This document shows, piece after piece, positions 8,695 through 17,607 of a DNA stretch of 64,000 nt (positions are counted from its first letter, which is position 1; every line of letters begins with the position of its first letter). The notes under the pieces are model-generated. The model worked only from the letters and a program-made list of their open reading frames with translations. It was not told where the DNA came from and did not search any database. This DNA is from Bradyrhizobiaceae bacterium Ga0074131 (lineage in GTDB: Bacteria > Pseudomonadota > Alphaproteobacteria > Rhizobiales > Xanthobacteraceae): contig LNEC01000016.1 of the NCBI GenBank assembly GCA_001464035.1, forward strand, positions 102,874 through 166,873, written 5' to 3'. The translations under genes and the position numbers were made by a program.

Positions 8695-9186
8695 TCACTC
8701 CGTTTCGAAATCGCCGGGGTGCGGCTGCGCCAGCGGGGTAAATTCGCAGCGGTCGGGTTTGATGTCCAATAGCGGCGTCTCGTCGAGGCAGTCGAGGCCG
8801 CGCACCAGCACCACGTTGCCCTCGACACCGACCAGCCTGACAATCGAGGTGCCGATCGGGTTCGGCCGCACCGGCGAGCGCAGCGAGAATGCGCCGCGCG
8901 TGTTCCTGTTGTTCTTTGGGCTCTGCAGCACCAGGTCGCGGCGCGACTGGTGCAGCCAGTAGATCACTTCGAGATTGCTGTAGAAATCGACGCCCTTCAG
9001 CGCCGGCAGCCACGGCTCGAAGATCTCGAGCCGGCAGACAGGGCCGTCATGACGGCCCTGCCGCGGCGTCATCTCCCGCGAGGTCCAGGGCGTGCGGATG
9101 CGGCCGATGAAGTAGAGCGAAGCGTTGGTCGCTTTCGGCAGTTCGACGGCGAGTTCGCCTTCGCGCACTTCGGTCTTGGCTATCAT
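8695..9186 (-). CDS. trmO: tRNA (t6A37) N6-methyltransferase TrmO
   Basis: A 163-residue TsaA/YaeB-fold protein. TrmO methylates N6-threonylcarbamoyladenosine at position 37 of certain tRNAs. Motifs are FIGRIRTPWTSREMTPRQG, a CRLEIFEPW strand, LEVIYWLHQSRRDL and the signature RSPVRPNPIGTSIVRL. It is shorter than E. coli YaeB (235) because it lacks the C-terminal extension, as is common in rhizobia. It lies 4 bp upstream of the stop of the next gene on the same strand. Confidence 0.85.
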   Translation of the reverse strand: MIAKTEVREGELAVELPKATNASLYFIGRIRTPWTSREMTPRQGRHDGPVCRLEIFEPWLPALKGVDFYSNLEVIYWLHQSRRDLVLQSPKNNRNTRGAFSLRSPVRPNPIGTSIVRLVGVEGNVVLVRGLDCLDETPLLDIKPDRCEFTPLAQPHPGDFETE

Positions 9187-9190
9187 GTCG

Positions 9191-10177
9191 TTAGTCCAGT
9201 GAGATGTTCTGCTTCTTGATCACGGCCAACCACCGCGCCCGGTCGGCATCGATGAATTCGGCAATCGCGGCCGCGCTGCGCGGCCGAAGCGGCGGGAAGC
9301 CGATCTTCTCCAGCGAGGCGCGGAAGGCGTCGTCGTTCAGCGCGCGGTCGAGGCTGGCGCCGACTTTTCGCGCGATATCGTCCGGCAGCTTCGCTGGTGC
9401 TGCGACGCCAAACCAGACGCTGACGCGGTAATCGGGATAACCGCTCTCGGCGATGGTCGGGACATCAGGCAGGTCGGGGCTTCGCTTTTCCGAACTCACG
9501 CCCAGCGGTCGCAGGAGACCCGCTTTCACCGGCGGCAAAGCGGTGCTCAGCGTGTCGAACATCACCTGGATGTTGCCGGACAAAAGATCGGTCAGCGCCG
9601 GTCCCGCCCCCTTATAGGGGACGTGAACCATGTCGATGCCCGCGATCTGCTTGAACATCTCGCCGGCCAGATGAACCGTGCCGCCGGTGCCGGCTGATCC
9701 GAAATTGATCTTGCCGGGATTTTGCTTGGCGTAGGCGACGAATTCCGCCACCGTCTTGGCCGGCACCGAGGGGTGAACCTCCATCACCACGGGCAGTTCG
9801 GTAAGCAGCGCCAGCATCCGGAAATCCTTCACTGGATCGTAGGACAGCTTCTTGTAGAGCATCGGGTTGAGCACGATGATGGAGGCCGCCGTCACGAACA
9901 GCGTGTAGCCGTCGGGTTCGGAGCGGGCCACCGCCTCGGCGCCGATCGCGCCCTGCGCGCCAGCCTTGTTCTCGACGATGACCGCCTGCTTCAGGTCGCG
10001 GCCGAGAAACTCGCCGATCAGCCGGCCCAGAACATCGGTCGGCCCACCCGCGGCATAGGGCACGACCAGTTTGATCGGGCGGATCGGGTACTCGGCGGCG
10101 CTGGCGTTCGGCGTCGCGGCAAAGGCTGCAATGATTGAAAGACAGCCAGCCAGAGCCGACCTTGCGCGTGAATTCAT
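9191..10177 (-). CDS. Bug/TctC-family periplasmic solute-binding protein
   Basis: A 328-residue binding protein of the tripartite tricarboxylate transporter type. The signal peptide ends ATPNASAAEYP, followed by the typical PIRPIKLVVPYAAGGPTD phosphate-loop-like start, the FGSAGTGGTVHLAGEMF segment and the VPYKGAGPAL loop. I took the ATG at 10177 because it gives a clean signal; the frame stays open to 10429 without coding support. No TctA/TctB membrane partners are nearby, so this is one of the orphan Bug proteins. The ligand cannot be read from sequence, although such proteins often bind carboxylates. Confidence 0.87.
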   Translation of the reverse strand: MNSRARSALAGCLSIIAAFAATPNASAAEYPIRPIKLVVPYAAGGPTDVLGRLIGEFLGRDLKQAVIVENKAGAQGAIGAEAVARSEPDGYTLFVTAASIIVLNPMLYKKLSYDPVKDFRMLALLTELPVVMEVHPSVPAKTVAEFVAYAKQNPGKINFGSAGTGGTVHLAGEMFKQIAGIDMVHVPYKGAGPALTDLLSGNIQVMFDTLSTALPPVKAGLLRPLGVSSEKRSPDLPDVPTIAESGYPDYRVSVWFGVAAPAKLPDDIARKVGASLDRALNDDAFRASLEKIGFPPLRPRSAAAIAEFIDADRARWLAVIKKQNISLD

Positions 10178-10215
10178 GGCGTTTCCCCGTAATGCGTCCG
10201 TGCAGGCGAACAGTA

Positions 10216-10560
10216 TCAGCCCAGCCACCATTTGCCACCCAGCATCACGACTTCGCCGCCGACCACACCGGCGAAAATCGACCGCCGCGTCAGCATGAAG
10301 ACCGCAAATCCCGCCACCACCGCGCCATAGCGCAGCCCGTCCGGCACGCTGGCCAGCGCGCCCGGCGGCAGCACCAGGATCTGCGCGATGACGCCGGCGA
10401 GAATCGCGGTTGCGACCGCCCTCACCCACACCAGCAGTTCAGAGCCCTCGTCGACGCCGCCGCCGAACCAGAGGCCGAGCATGCGCCAGACTTCATTGGG
10501 CAGGAAACCCGCGACCACGAGCACCAGCAGCGCCTGCCAGTCGCCGATGAACTCGCTCAT
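10216..10560 (-). CDS. azlD: AzlD-family branched-chain amino acid export subunit
   Basis: A 114-residue membrane protein with about four hydrophobic segments (LLVLVVAGFLPNEVWRML, LLVWVRAVATAILAGVIAQI, the YGAVVAGFAVFMLTRR helix and a last VVGGEVVMLGG helix). It is the small partner of AzlC. The ATG at 10560 overlaps the stop of azlC by 4 bases (ATGA), indicating coupled translation and a two-subunit exporter. Confidence 0.85.
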   Translation of the reverse strand: MSEFIGDWQALLVLVVAGFLPNEVWRMLGLWFGGGVDEGSELLVWVRAVATAILAGVIAQILVLPPGALASVPDGLRYGAVVAGFAVFMLTRRSIFAGVVGGEVVMLGGKWWLG

Positions 10561-11399
10561 GCGCGTTCCCGCCACCAGTGAACGCCATAGGCAATGGTGC
10601 CGGCCGAGATGCCGCTGATCAGGATATCGACGCCGGTATTCAGCAGGGATGCCAGAGGAAACAGCGCCAGGCCGAGCACCAGCGCCAGAACGTCCGAAAG
10701 CTGCCGGCAGTTGCGCGCGGTGGACAGCAGGAAGGCCAGCGGCGCCAGCAGCAGGATCGCGGCGCCGAGCAGTGGCGGCAGGTTGGCGGCGAGCCCGTAG
10801 CCGAGCGCGGTGGCAAACAGGCAGACCGCGCACAGCCCGATGCCGAGCCCATGCGTGAACGCGATGCGCCGCTCGCGCGGCACCTGCGGGAACAGACGAA
10901 AACATTCGACCCACAAGGTGACCGCGATGAAATGGGTCGCCAGCACCAGATGGCGCCGCTTTGTCTGCGGCGTCCGCATCATCGGCAGCACCGACACCAC
11001 CATCGGAAACAATCTGATGGCGCTGACGGTCACGGCAATCGCCGCCTGCACCACCGTCGCCCCCGATCCCAGGGTCGAAATCAGGATGATCTGCGCCGGT
11101 CCCGCCCAGACCAGGACCGTGCTCGCCAGCACCCATCCGAGGCTGAAATGCGTGTCATGCGCCAGCGCGCCGATGCCGAGATAGGTCGCAAACAGCACCA
11201 GCGTCAGCACCGTCGAGGTGACCGAGCGCATGCCCCATGCGAACGCCCGCACCGGACTTTGCCAACTCGGGGAGTCGAGCGAAGGAAGCGCCAAGGGCAA
11301 CCTGACAATGTTGAGTCGTGTCGGAGCATCACGATAGCGAAACGGACTTGCGTCAAGCGAAGCCCAGGCAGAGCAGCCATCCAGCCGCGACAGGATCAT
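10557..11399 (-). CDS. azlC: AzlC-family branched-chain amino acid permease
   Basis: A protein of up to 280 residues with the AzlC signature (RAFAWGMRSVTSTV, LGWVLASTVLVWAGPAQIILI, FPMVVSVLPMMR) and about seven hydrophobic helices. With AzlD it exports branched-chain amino acids or analogues. The start is uncertain: the ATG at 11399 gives about 45 residues ahead of the first helix, while a TTG at 11300 would give a more typical N-terminus; neither has a strong ribosome binding site. Confidence 0.85.
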   Translation of the reverse strand: MILSRLDGCSAWASLDASPFRYRDAPTRLNIVRLPLALPSLDSPSWQSPVRAFAWGMRSVTSTVLTLVLFATYLGIGALAHDTHFSLGWVLASTVLVWAGPAQIILISTLGSGATVVQAAIAVTVSAIRLFPMVVSVLPMMRTPQTKRRHLVLATHFIAVTLWVECFRLFPQVPRERRIAFTHGLGIGLCAVCLFATALGYGLAANLPPLLGAAILLLAPLAFLLSTARNCRQLSDVLALVLGLALFPLASLLNTGVDILISGISAGTIAYGVHWWRERA

Positions 11400-11480
11400 G
11401 CCATCGCCCGAATCGACGAGGTCACCTCGCGGGGGGCAAAACGCGCGTCGGCGCCACTATGGCGCATCTCATCGCCGCGT

Positions 11481-12491
11481 TCACCCCCTCACATTCATGT
11501 TCCGCAGCACCAGGCATGCGCCGCCGGCGCGGCGGATGCGGGTGCAGAGTTGGTCGGCGGCGGGGCGCGTGTCGGCGCCGATCCGCACCTGATAGAACGT
11601 CCGGGTGCCCCGGCTACGCCAGATCCTGCCGGACAGGCTGGGGTCCTGGTCGCCGATCACGGCGCTCAATTGCTTCATGGCACGTGAATACATCGCGAGC
11701 GCCCGATCGCGATTGAAGCCGGCCGCCAGCTGCACGCCCCAAAGCTTGTCGGCGCCGAGCTTCACATGCTGCTCGAGTCCGGTGACGAAGGGATTCGGCG
11801 CCCTTCTGAGCAGGGCCATCAATTCGCGGCAGGAAGAATTCGGCGCGCGGTCCGGCGACTTTTCTTTCGTGCCTGGCCGGGCCCATTCGTCCACGGTCGT
11901 GCCGGTGATGGCCGCGACGTAGTTGCGCGTCTCCTGCGGCATGTAGCCGGAACCGGCCAGCCATTCCTGCACTCGCCGCGGTCCCGCATTGTAGGCCGCC
12001 GCCGCCAGCCCGAGATTGCCGAACTGCCCGCGCAATTCGCGCAAGAATTCCGCGGATTTCGGCAGCGCCTGCACCGGATCGAACGGATCCAGCAGCCGGC
12101 GTTCACTCGCAGTTCCCGGCATGAACTGCGCGATCCCCTGCGCGCGCTGGCCGTTGCGCGTCACCGGCCCCACCGCATCGGATTGAAAGCGGCTCTCCTG
12201 CCAGATCACGCGAGCGAAAAACTCCAGCGGCAGGTCGTTGGCCTTCGCCGCCGCTTCGATCATCAGGCATATCGCCTCACGGGTGTCGGTCTCCCGCGCG
12301 CTATCCGAGGGCCGTTGCGGCGCGCCCTTGCCGTCGTCCGCGGCGGCAGGTTGCTCCCCGACCCCCGGCTTCGGGGCTTCCGCGCCGGCAACCGCAGGCA
12401 CTACATCCTCGGCCATCGCCTGCGCCGTGATTTCCAAGAATGTCACCGCCACGGCGCAAAGCGCTGCTCGCCAACCCATAGCCCTTCGCAT
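11481..12491 (-). CDS. Secreted lytic transglycosylase (SLT, goose-lysozyme-like fold)
   Basis: A 336-residue exported murein hydrolase. The signal peptide covers about the first 27 residues (ITAQAMAEDVV). The SLT domain runs from about 70 to 200 with the catalytic Glu in VIWQESRFQ (E99), then GIAQFMPGTA and LAAAAYNAGPRRV. A C-terminal region from about 255 resembles a SPOR-like repeat (FYQVRIGADTR ... CLVLRNMNV). These enzymes cleave the MurNAc-GlcNAc bond with 1,6-anhydro product formation. I chose the ATG at 12491; the ATG at 12479 is an alternative. The gene is divergent from the GrdB-like gene at 12600. Confidence 0.87.
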   Translation of the reverse strand: MRRAMGWRAALCAVAVTFLEITAQAMAEDVVPAVAGAEAPKPGVGEQPAAADDGKGAPQRPSDSARETDTREAICLMIEAAAKANDLPLEFFARVIWQESRFQSDAVGPVTRNGQRAQGIAQFMPGTASERRLLDPFDPVQALPKSAEFLRELRGQFGNLGLAAAAYNAGPRRVQEWLAGSGYMPQETRNYVAAITGTTVDEWARPGTKEKSPDRAPNSSCRELMALLRRAPNPFVTGLEQHVKLGADKLWGVQLAAGFNRDRALAMYSRAMKQLSAVIGDQDPSLSGRIWRSRGTRTFYQVRIGADTRPAADQLCTRIRRAGGACLVLRNMNVRG

Positions 12492-12599
12492 CGCCGTCTT
12501 GTTATCCGCAAGGCCCTGCTTGACACCGGGAACCGACAGTCTAGCTATCGAGGTCCAGCTATCCGAAACAATGATGGCGCGGATGTGGGAGCGCAAGGC

Positions 12600-13535
12600 A
12601 TGACGGCAGCGTCGGACGACCAACTCGGCTTCGCGCCAGATGACGATGCGCCGATTCAGTACATGGCGCGGACACGCGAATATTATGCGGCGATCGGCTA
12701 CGCCACGCCGTATCGCTGGGCGCATTATGCCGATGCGCCATTCCAGCCGCTGCGAAAGCGGCTGGCGCAATCCCGCGTCGCCCTCGTCACCACCGCGGCC
12801 CCCTTCGATCCTGCCAAAGGCGATCAGGGCCCGGGAGCCAAGTATAACGGCGGCGCGAAATTCTACACGGTCTATGACGGCGACACCTCCCGAGAGCATG
12901 ACGTGCGGATCTCGCACATCGCCTATGACCGCACCCATACCAAAGCCGACGACAGCGGCACCTGGTTTCCGCTGCCCCAGCTGCGGCGGCTCGCCAGCGC
13001 GCGGCGGATCGGCGAAGTAGCCCCCCGATTCTTCGGCGCGCCGACCAACCGCAGCCATCGCGTCACCATCGAAACCGATGCGCCCGAAATCCTCGCACGC
13101 TGCAAGGCCGACAACGTCGACGCTGCCGTGCTGGTTCCGAACTGTCCGGTCTGCCACCAGACCATCAGCCTGGTGGCGCGGCATCTGGAAGCCAACGGTA
13201 TTTCGACCGTCGTGATGGGGTGCGCGAAGGACATCGTCGAGCATGCCGCGGTGCCGCGGTTTCTGTTTTCCGACTTCCCGCTCGGCAATTCGGCAGGCAA
13301 GCCACACGACCCCGCCTCGCAGGCCTTCACGGTGGAGCTCGCGCTGCGGGTGCTGGAAACGGCGCCAGCCGCGCAAACCACGGTGCAGTCGCCGCTGCGC
13401 TGGAGCGCGGACGCAGCGTGGAAACGCGACTATAGCAACGCCTCCATATTGGGCGCCGAGGAACTGGCGCGGCTGCGGCGGGAGTTCGACACGCAGAAGG
13501 AAATCGCGCGGGGACTGCGCGAAAGTGCAGCTTAA
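12600..13535 (+). CDS. Glycine/betaine reductase selenoprotein B-like protein with Cys instead of Sec
   Basis: A 311-residue cytosolic protein resembling the GrdB/PrdB family of Stickland reductases. Diagnostic stretches are VALVTTAAPF near residue 60, ISHIAYDRTHT near 105, FFGAPTNRSHR near 145, LVPNCPVCHQT at about 179-188 and FSDFPLGNSAGKPHD near 230. In clostridial GrdB the redox motif contains selenocysteine; here the motif is CPVC (C182, C185) with no in-frame TGA. No GrdA/GrdC partners are nearby, so a classical glycine reductase is unlikely and the role is unknown. The downstream PilZ gene is 142 bp away. Confidence 0.7.
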   Translation: MTAASDDQLGFAPDDDAPIQYMARTREYYAAIGYATPYRWAHYADAPFQPLRKRLAQSRVALVTTAAPFDPAKGDQGPGAKYNGGAKFYTVYDGDTSREHDVRISHIAYDRTHTKADDSGTWFPLPQLRRLASARRIGEVAPRFFGAPTNRSHRVTIETDAPEILARCKADNVDAAVLVPNCPVCHQTISLVARHLEANGISTVVMGCAKDIVEHAAVPRFLFSDFPLGNSAGKPHDPASQAFTVELALRVLETAPAAQTTVQSPLRWSADAAWKRDYSNASILGAEELARLRREFDTQKEIARGLRESAA

Positions 13536-13677
13536 GCTCGTAAAACGGCCCAAGAAACCCCGAATCGCGGCTTTCCCGGCCATCAGCGATTTACGTTAAT
13601 AGCGCATTCTGCCGGCCCGAAGCTTTCACGTGCACCGAACCCGGGTAAGGTCGCCCGCTTACCGGGGAGATTTCGCA

Positions 13678-14037
13678 ATGTTGGATCGACGCCAGAGCGC
13701 GCGCGACAAGGTGATGTATGGCGGGGTCGCCCAGATCGGCGAAACCGGCGCGGAGCGGGATTGCGTGGTGCGCAATATCTCCGAAAGCGGAGCTTATCTC
13801 GAATTCGCCAGCGGCATCGCGCTTCCGAAGGAGCAGATGTCGCTGAAGATCGCCCGAAAAGGCCGTTCCTTCCTCGCCAGAGTGATCTGGTGGCGCGACA
13901 ATTTTGTCGGCGTGGCCTTTCGCGACCAGGCCGCCACGCGACTGCCGGTCTCCGATCTGGAGGAGCGGCTGCGCAAGAGCGAACGGAAAAAGCGCCAGCT
14001 CGAGCGCCGCGTGAAACAGTTACTGGGCGACGGCTGA
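13678..14037 (+). CDS. PilZ domain protein
   Basis: A 119-residue protein made of one PilZ domain (residues about 3-95) plus a basic coiled C-terminal helix (SERKKRQLERRVKQLL). The cyclic-di-GMP-binding features are an arginine-rich start (MLDRRQSARDK) and the NISESGAYLE motif (the D/NxSxxG site). The ATG at 13678 follows GGGGAG. It is probably a c-di-GMP effector. Confidence 0.85.
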   Translation: MLDRRQSARDKVMYGGVAQIGETGAERDCVVRNISESGAYLEFASGIALPKEQMSLKIARKGRSFLARVIWWRDNFVGVAFRDQAATRLPVSDLEERLRKSERKKRQLERRVKQLLGDG

Positions 14038-14065
14038 GCAATCCGCGCTACCCGCTCCAGCCACT

Positions 14066-14099
14066 AAAAAAGCCGGCGGTCTGGCGACACGCCGGCTTT
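14066..14099. terminator. Bidirectional intrinsic terminator between PilZ gene and clpA
   Basis: A perfect GC-rich hairpin (AAAGCCGGCG ... CGCCGGCTTT) with A-tract on the left and T-tract on the right, lying between two convergent genes. It can terminate both transcripts. Confidence 0.85.
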
Positions 14100-14123
14100 C
14101 TGATTTGGCCCCATATCAACGGT

Positions 14124-16532
14124 TCACGCCTTTACCAGCGGGCCTCGCGAGGCCGGGCCCTTCGACCCGCCCCCGGGACCGCTCGGTTTCGGCTTGCGCT
14201 TGCGCGCGCCCGGCAGTTTTTCCGGCTTCGGCGTCACCGGCCCCTCGACATATTCGAAGCCGATTTTCTCCTGGTCGGCCTCCGCATTTGCGTCGTCCTT
14301 GACCAGCACCACGCGAACGTGGCCGCCGCCCTTCAGCTTGCCGAACAGCACCTCGTCCGCCAGCGGCTTCTTGATGTGTTCCTGGATCACCCGCGCCATC
14401 GGCCGCGCGCCCATCTGCTCGTCGTAGCCATGCTTGATCAGCCAGGCCTTGGCCGGCTCCGACAATTCGATGGTGACGTCGCGGTCGGCGAGTTGCGCCT
14501 CGAGCTGCAGCACGAACTTTTCCACCACCATGCCGATCACGTCGACGTTGAGATGCGCGAACGAGACGATGGCGTCGAGGCGGTTGCGGAACTCGGGCGC
14601 AAACTGGCGATTGATCGCTTCGTGATCGTCGCCTTCCCGCTTGTTGCGGGTGAAGCCGAACGCCTGGCGCGCCAGATCGGCGGCGCCCGCATTGGTGGTC
14701 ATGATCAGGATGACATTGCGGAAATTGACCTGCTTGCCGTTATGGTCCGTCAGCCGGCCGTGATCCATGATCTGTAGCAGCACGTTGTAGAGATCCGGGT
14801 GCGCTTTCTCGATTTCGTCGAGCAGCACCACGCAATGCGGATGCTGATCGACCCCGTCGGTCAAAAGCCCGCCCTGGTCGAAGCCGACATAGCCGGGAGG
14901 CGCGCCGATGAGGCGCGACACCGTGTGCCGCTCCATATATTCCGACATGTCGAACCGGATCAGTTCGACGCCGAGCGAGGCCGCGAGCTGTTTTGCCACC
15001 TCGGTCTTGCCGACGCCGGTCGGACCCGAGAACAGATAGGAGCCGATCGGCTTTTCCGGCTCGCGCAAGCCCGCGCGTGACAGCTTGATCGAGGCGGAAA
15101 GCGCCTCGATGGCCTTGTCCTGACCGAACACGACGCGCTTCAGCGTCTGCTCCAGATGCTTGAGCACCTCGGCGTCGTCCTTCGACACGCTCTTGGGCGG
15201 AATCCGCGCCATGGTCGCGATCGTGGTCTCGATTTCCTTGATGCCGATGGTCTTCTTGCGCTTGTTCTCGGCGACCAGCATCTGCGCCGCGCCGGACTCG
15301 TCGATCACGTCGATCGCCTTGTCCGGCAGCTTGCGGTCGTGGATGTAGCGCGACGACAGCTGCACGGCGGCCTCGATCGCCTCGTTGGTGTATTTCAGCC
15401 GGTGATAGTCCTCGAAATACGGTTTCAGCCCCTTCAGGATGGCGATGGCGTCTTCCACCGTCGGCTCGTTGACGTCGATCTTCTGGAACCGGCGCACCAG
15501 CGCGCGATCCTTCTCGAAGTGCTGACGGTATTCCTTGTAGGTGGTCGAGCCCATGCAGCGGATAGTGCCGGATGCCAGCGCCGGCTTTAGCAGATTTGAC
15601 GCGTCCATCGCGCCGCCGGAGGTGGCGCCGGCGCCGATCACGGTGTGGATTTCGTCGATGAATAGGATGGCGTTGGGATGGGCCTCGAGTTCCTTGAGCA
15701 CCTGCTTCAGGCGCTCCTCGAAATCGCCGCGATAGCGGGTGCCCGCGAGCAGCGTGCCCATGTCGAGCGAGAACACCGTCGCCGCCGCCAGCACTTCCGG
15801 CACTTCGCTGTCGACGATGCGCTTGGCGAGGCCTTCCGCGATCGCGGTCTTGCCGACACCGGCTTCGCCGACGAACAGCGGATTGTTCTTCTGGCGCCGG
15901 CACAACACCTGGATGGCGCGGTTGATCTCGGCGTTGCGGCCGATCACCGGGTCGATCTTGCCGTCTCGCGCCTTCTTGTTGAGGTTGACGCAGTAGGTAT
16001 CGAGCGCCTCGCCCTTTTTCTTGGAGTCCTCATTGCCCTTGGTTTCGGTTTCTTCGTCGACGCCGCGCACCGGGCGCGCCTCCGAGACGCCGGGACGCTT
16101 GGCGATGCCGTGGCTGATATAATTGACCGCGTCGTAGCGGGTCATGTCCTGTTCCTGCAGGAAGTAGGCGGCGTGGCTCTCGCGCTCGGCAAAGATTGCG
16201 ATCAGCACATTGGCGCCTGTAACTTCCTCGCGTCCGGACGACTGCACATGGATCACCGCGCGCTGGATGACGCGCTGGAAGCCCGCCGTCGGCTTGGCGT
16301 CGTCGGCGCCGTCGGTCACCAGGTTCTCGAATTCGGTTTCGAGATAATTGACCAGGCTGGTGCGCAGCTTGTCGAGATCGACGCTGCAGGCACGCATCAC
16401 GGCGGCCGCGTCGGAATCATCGATCAGCGACAGCAGAAGGTGTTCCAGCGTCGCATATTGATGGTGACGCTCGTTCGCAATCGCCAGCGCACGATGCAGG
16501 GATTGTTCAAGGCTCTGGGAAAAAGTTGGCAT
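14124..16532 (-). CDS. clpA: ATP-dependent Clp protease ATPase subunit ClpA
   Basis: An 802-residue AAA+ unfoldase that feeds substrates to ClpP. It has the N-terminal double Clp repeat (1-145), AAA1 with Walker [14 protein letters not shown] (about 222) and Walker [10 protein letters not shown], and AAA2 with Walker [14 protein letters not shown] (about 500) and Walker [12 protein letters not shown]. The absence of a ClpB-type middle coiled coil and the VLLD..EKAH form fit ClpA. The C-terminus carries a basic Pro/Gly tail of about 35 residues ([16 protein letters not shown]) beyond the ClpP-contacting region. The adaptor gene clpS lies just upstream. Confidence 0.96.
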   Translation of the reverse strand: MPTFSQSLEQSLHRALAIANERHHQYATLEHLLLSLIDDSDAAAVMRACSVDLDKLRTSLVNYLETEFENLVTDGADDAKPTAGFQRVIQRAVIHVQSSGREEVTGANVLIAIFAERESHAAYFLQEQDMTRYDAVNYISHGIAKRPGVSEARPVRGVDEETETKGNEDSKKKGEALDTYCVNLNKKARDGKIDPVIGRNAEINRAIQVLCRRQKNNPLFVGEAGVGKTAIAEGLAKRIVDSEVPEVLAAATVFSLDMGTLLAGTRYRGDFEERLKQVLKELEAHPNAILFIDEIHTVIGAGATSGGAMDASNLLKPALASGTIRCMGSTTYKEYRQHFEKDRALVRRFQKIDVNEPTVEDAIAILKGLKPYFEDYHRLKYTNEAIEAAVQLSSRYIHDRKLPDKAIDVIDESGAAQMLVAENKRKKTIGIKEIETTIATMARIPPKSVSKDDAEVLKHLEQTLKRVVFGQDKAIEALSASIKLSRAGLREPEKPIGSYLFSGPTGVGKTEVAKQLAASLGVELIRFDMSEYMERHTVSRLIGAPPGYVGFDQGGLLTDGVDQHPHCVVLLDEIEKAHPDLYNVLLQIMDHGRLTDHNGKQVNFRNVILIMTTNAGAADLARQAFGFTRNKREGDDHEAINRQFAPEFRNRLDAIVSFAHLNVDVIGMVVEKFVLQLEAQLADRDVTIELSEPAKAWLIKHGYDEQMGARPMARVIQEHIKKPLADEVLFGKLKGGGHVRVVLVKDDANAEADQEKIGFEYVEGPVTPKPEKLPGARKRKPKPSGPGGGSKGPASRGPLVKA

Positions 16533-16736
16533 TCGCGTCCTCTATGGCCCCCGCCATCATGATCGCCGTTTTCAGGTCAGGCAACAACAACCTTTATCAT
16601 ATAGTTAGCTACGATCATGGCGGAAGACCGGTTTCGGCAATAGTGGTTTTCCTCTCAATGCACATCACGTTGCGGCAGCAAGCCATTCCGGAACTCGGCG
16701 ATCCCAGGTCTGCGTCGGATCGGAAGGCTCAATGCA

Positions 16737-16764
16737 AAACCCGTCCCCGATTTGGCGGGAGGGC
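16737..16764 (-). terminator. Possible intrinsic terminator after clpS
   Basis: On the minus strand, directly after the clpS stop, an imperfect hairpin (CCCTCCCG against CGGGGACGGG) is followed by TTTTG. It would end a clpS transcript before clpA. One bulge in the stem lowers confidence. Confidence 0.4.
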
Positions 16765-16765
16765 T

Positions 16766-17098
16766 TTACTTCTTTTCCATCACGCATTGCAGGGGATGCT
16801 GGTGCTTTCGCGCAAAATCCATCACCTGGGTGACCTTGGTTTCGGCGATTTCGTAGGTGAACACGCCGCACTCCCCGATTCCATGGTGATGGACGTGGAG
16901 CATGATCTTGGTGGCGGCTTCCACATCCTTCTGGAAGAACTTCTCCAGCACGTGAACGACGAACTCCATCGGGGTGTAGTCGTCGTTCAGGATCAGCACG
17001 CGATAGAGATTGGGACGCTTGGTCTTGGGCTTGACCTTGGCGATAACCGACGTGGTCGGGCCTCCCGCCCCCCCGGCATTACGCTCATCATTGCCCAT
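16766..17098 (-). CDS. clpS: ATP-dependent Clp protease adaptor ClpS
   Basis: A 110-residue N-end-rule adaptor that binds substrates and docks on ClpA. The core has [44 protein letters not shown] and the C-terminal [10 protein letters not shown]; the substrate-binding Asn/Asp pair and the Met-rich pocket are conserved. The start at 17098 (MGNDERN) was chosen because it gives a typical length, but the frame is open further and an ATG 19 codons upstream (MLPLTPRF) would also give a plausible extended N-terminus. Neither has a convincing ribosome binding site. clpA follows 234 bp downstream. Confidence 0.9.
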   Translation of the reverse strand: MGNDERNAGGAGGPTTSVIAKVKPKTKRPNLYRVLILNDDYTPMEFVVHVLEKFFQKDVEAATKIMLHVHHHGIGECGVFTYEIAETKVTQVMDFARKHQHPLQCVMEKK

Positions 17099-17607
17099 TC
17101 GGGGAGCAAATGCGGCGACGGCGGGCGCGGCGGAACGGTCGAATCTGGGAGTTAATGGCAGCATGGCACAGGCGTTCGAAATCCCCACGGGAAAATGGAC
17201 CGCGCGGCCGGTCCCGATTGAGGCAGCGCAACGATGCGGCGCCATCCAACGAGTTCCCAGACACGCTCCCAGATCGCCGCTCCCGGGCGGCTCGACCCCA
17301 CCGGCTGGATCGACAGTTTTAGATATGGGTCCGGCTTCGGCCCGCCGCAAGCGCACTGACCCTGGTCAAATGCGACCTGCCGCGGGGCCGATTCCCAAGC
17401 CCGGCGATCGCACCAAGGTTAATCAATTCCGCCGGATTTGACAAAGGCGGGCGTCTGGCCGTTTAGCGGGTATTGACGATAGCCAGCAGTTCCAGCGGCC
17501 GATTGGCCTTTGGGTGGATATTGAGCCAGTTTTCTCCGGGCTGATTTACTCGCTGTTTAGCGGAACGCACCGAAATGGGGCAGAGAAACCCAAATTCGGT
17601 GACAGTC
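17099..17607. other. Intergenic region, clpS to TadG-like gene
   Basis: About 510 bp between two divergent genes. The first ~260 bp next to clpS remain open in the clpS frame and may include its N-terminus. The rest should carry two divergent promoters. I see no RNA gene and no convincing repeat. Confidence 0.5.

Noticed and set aside
12600..13535. Selenocysteine codon in the GrdB-like gene
   Set aside because: The redox motif is CPVC with TGC/TGT-type codons and there is no in-frame TGA.
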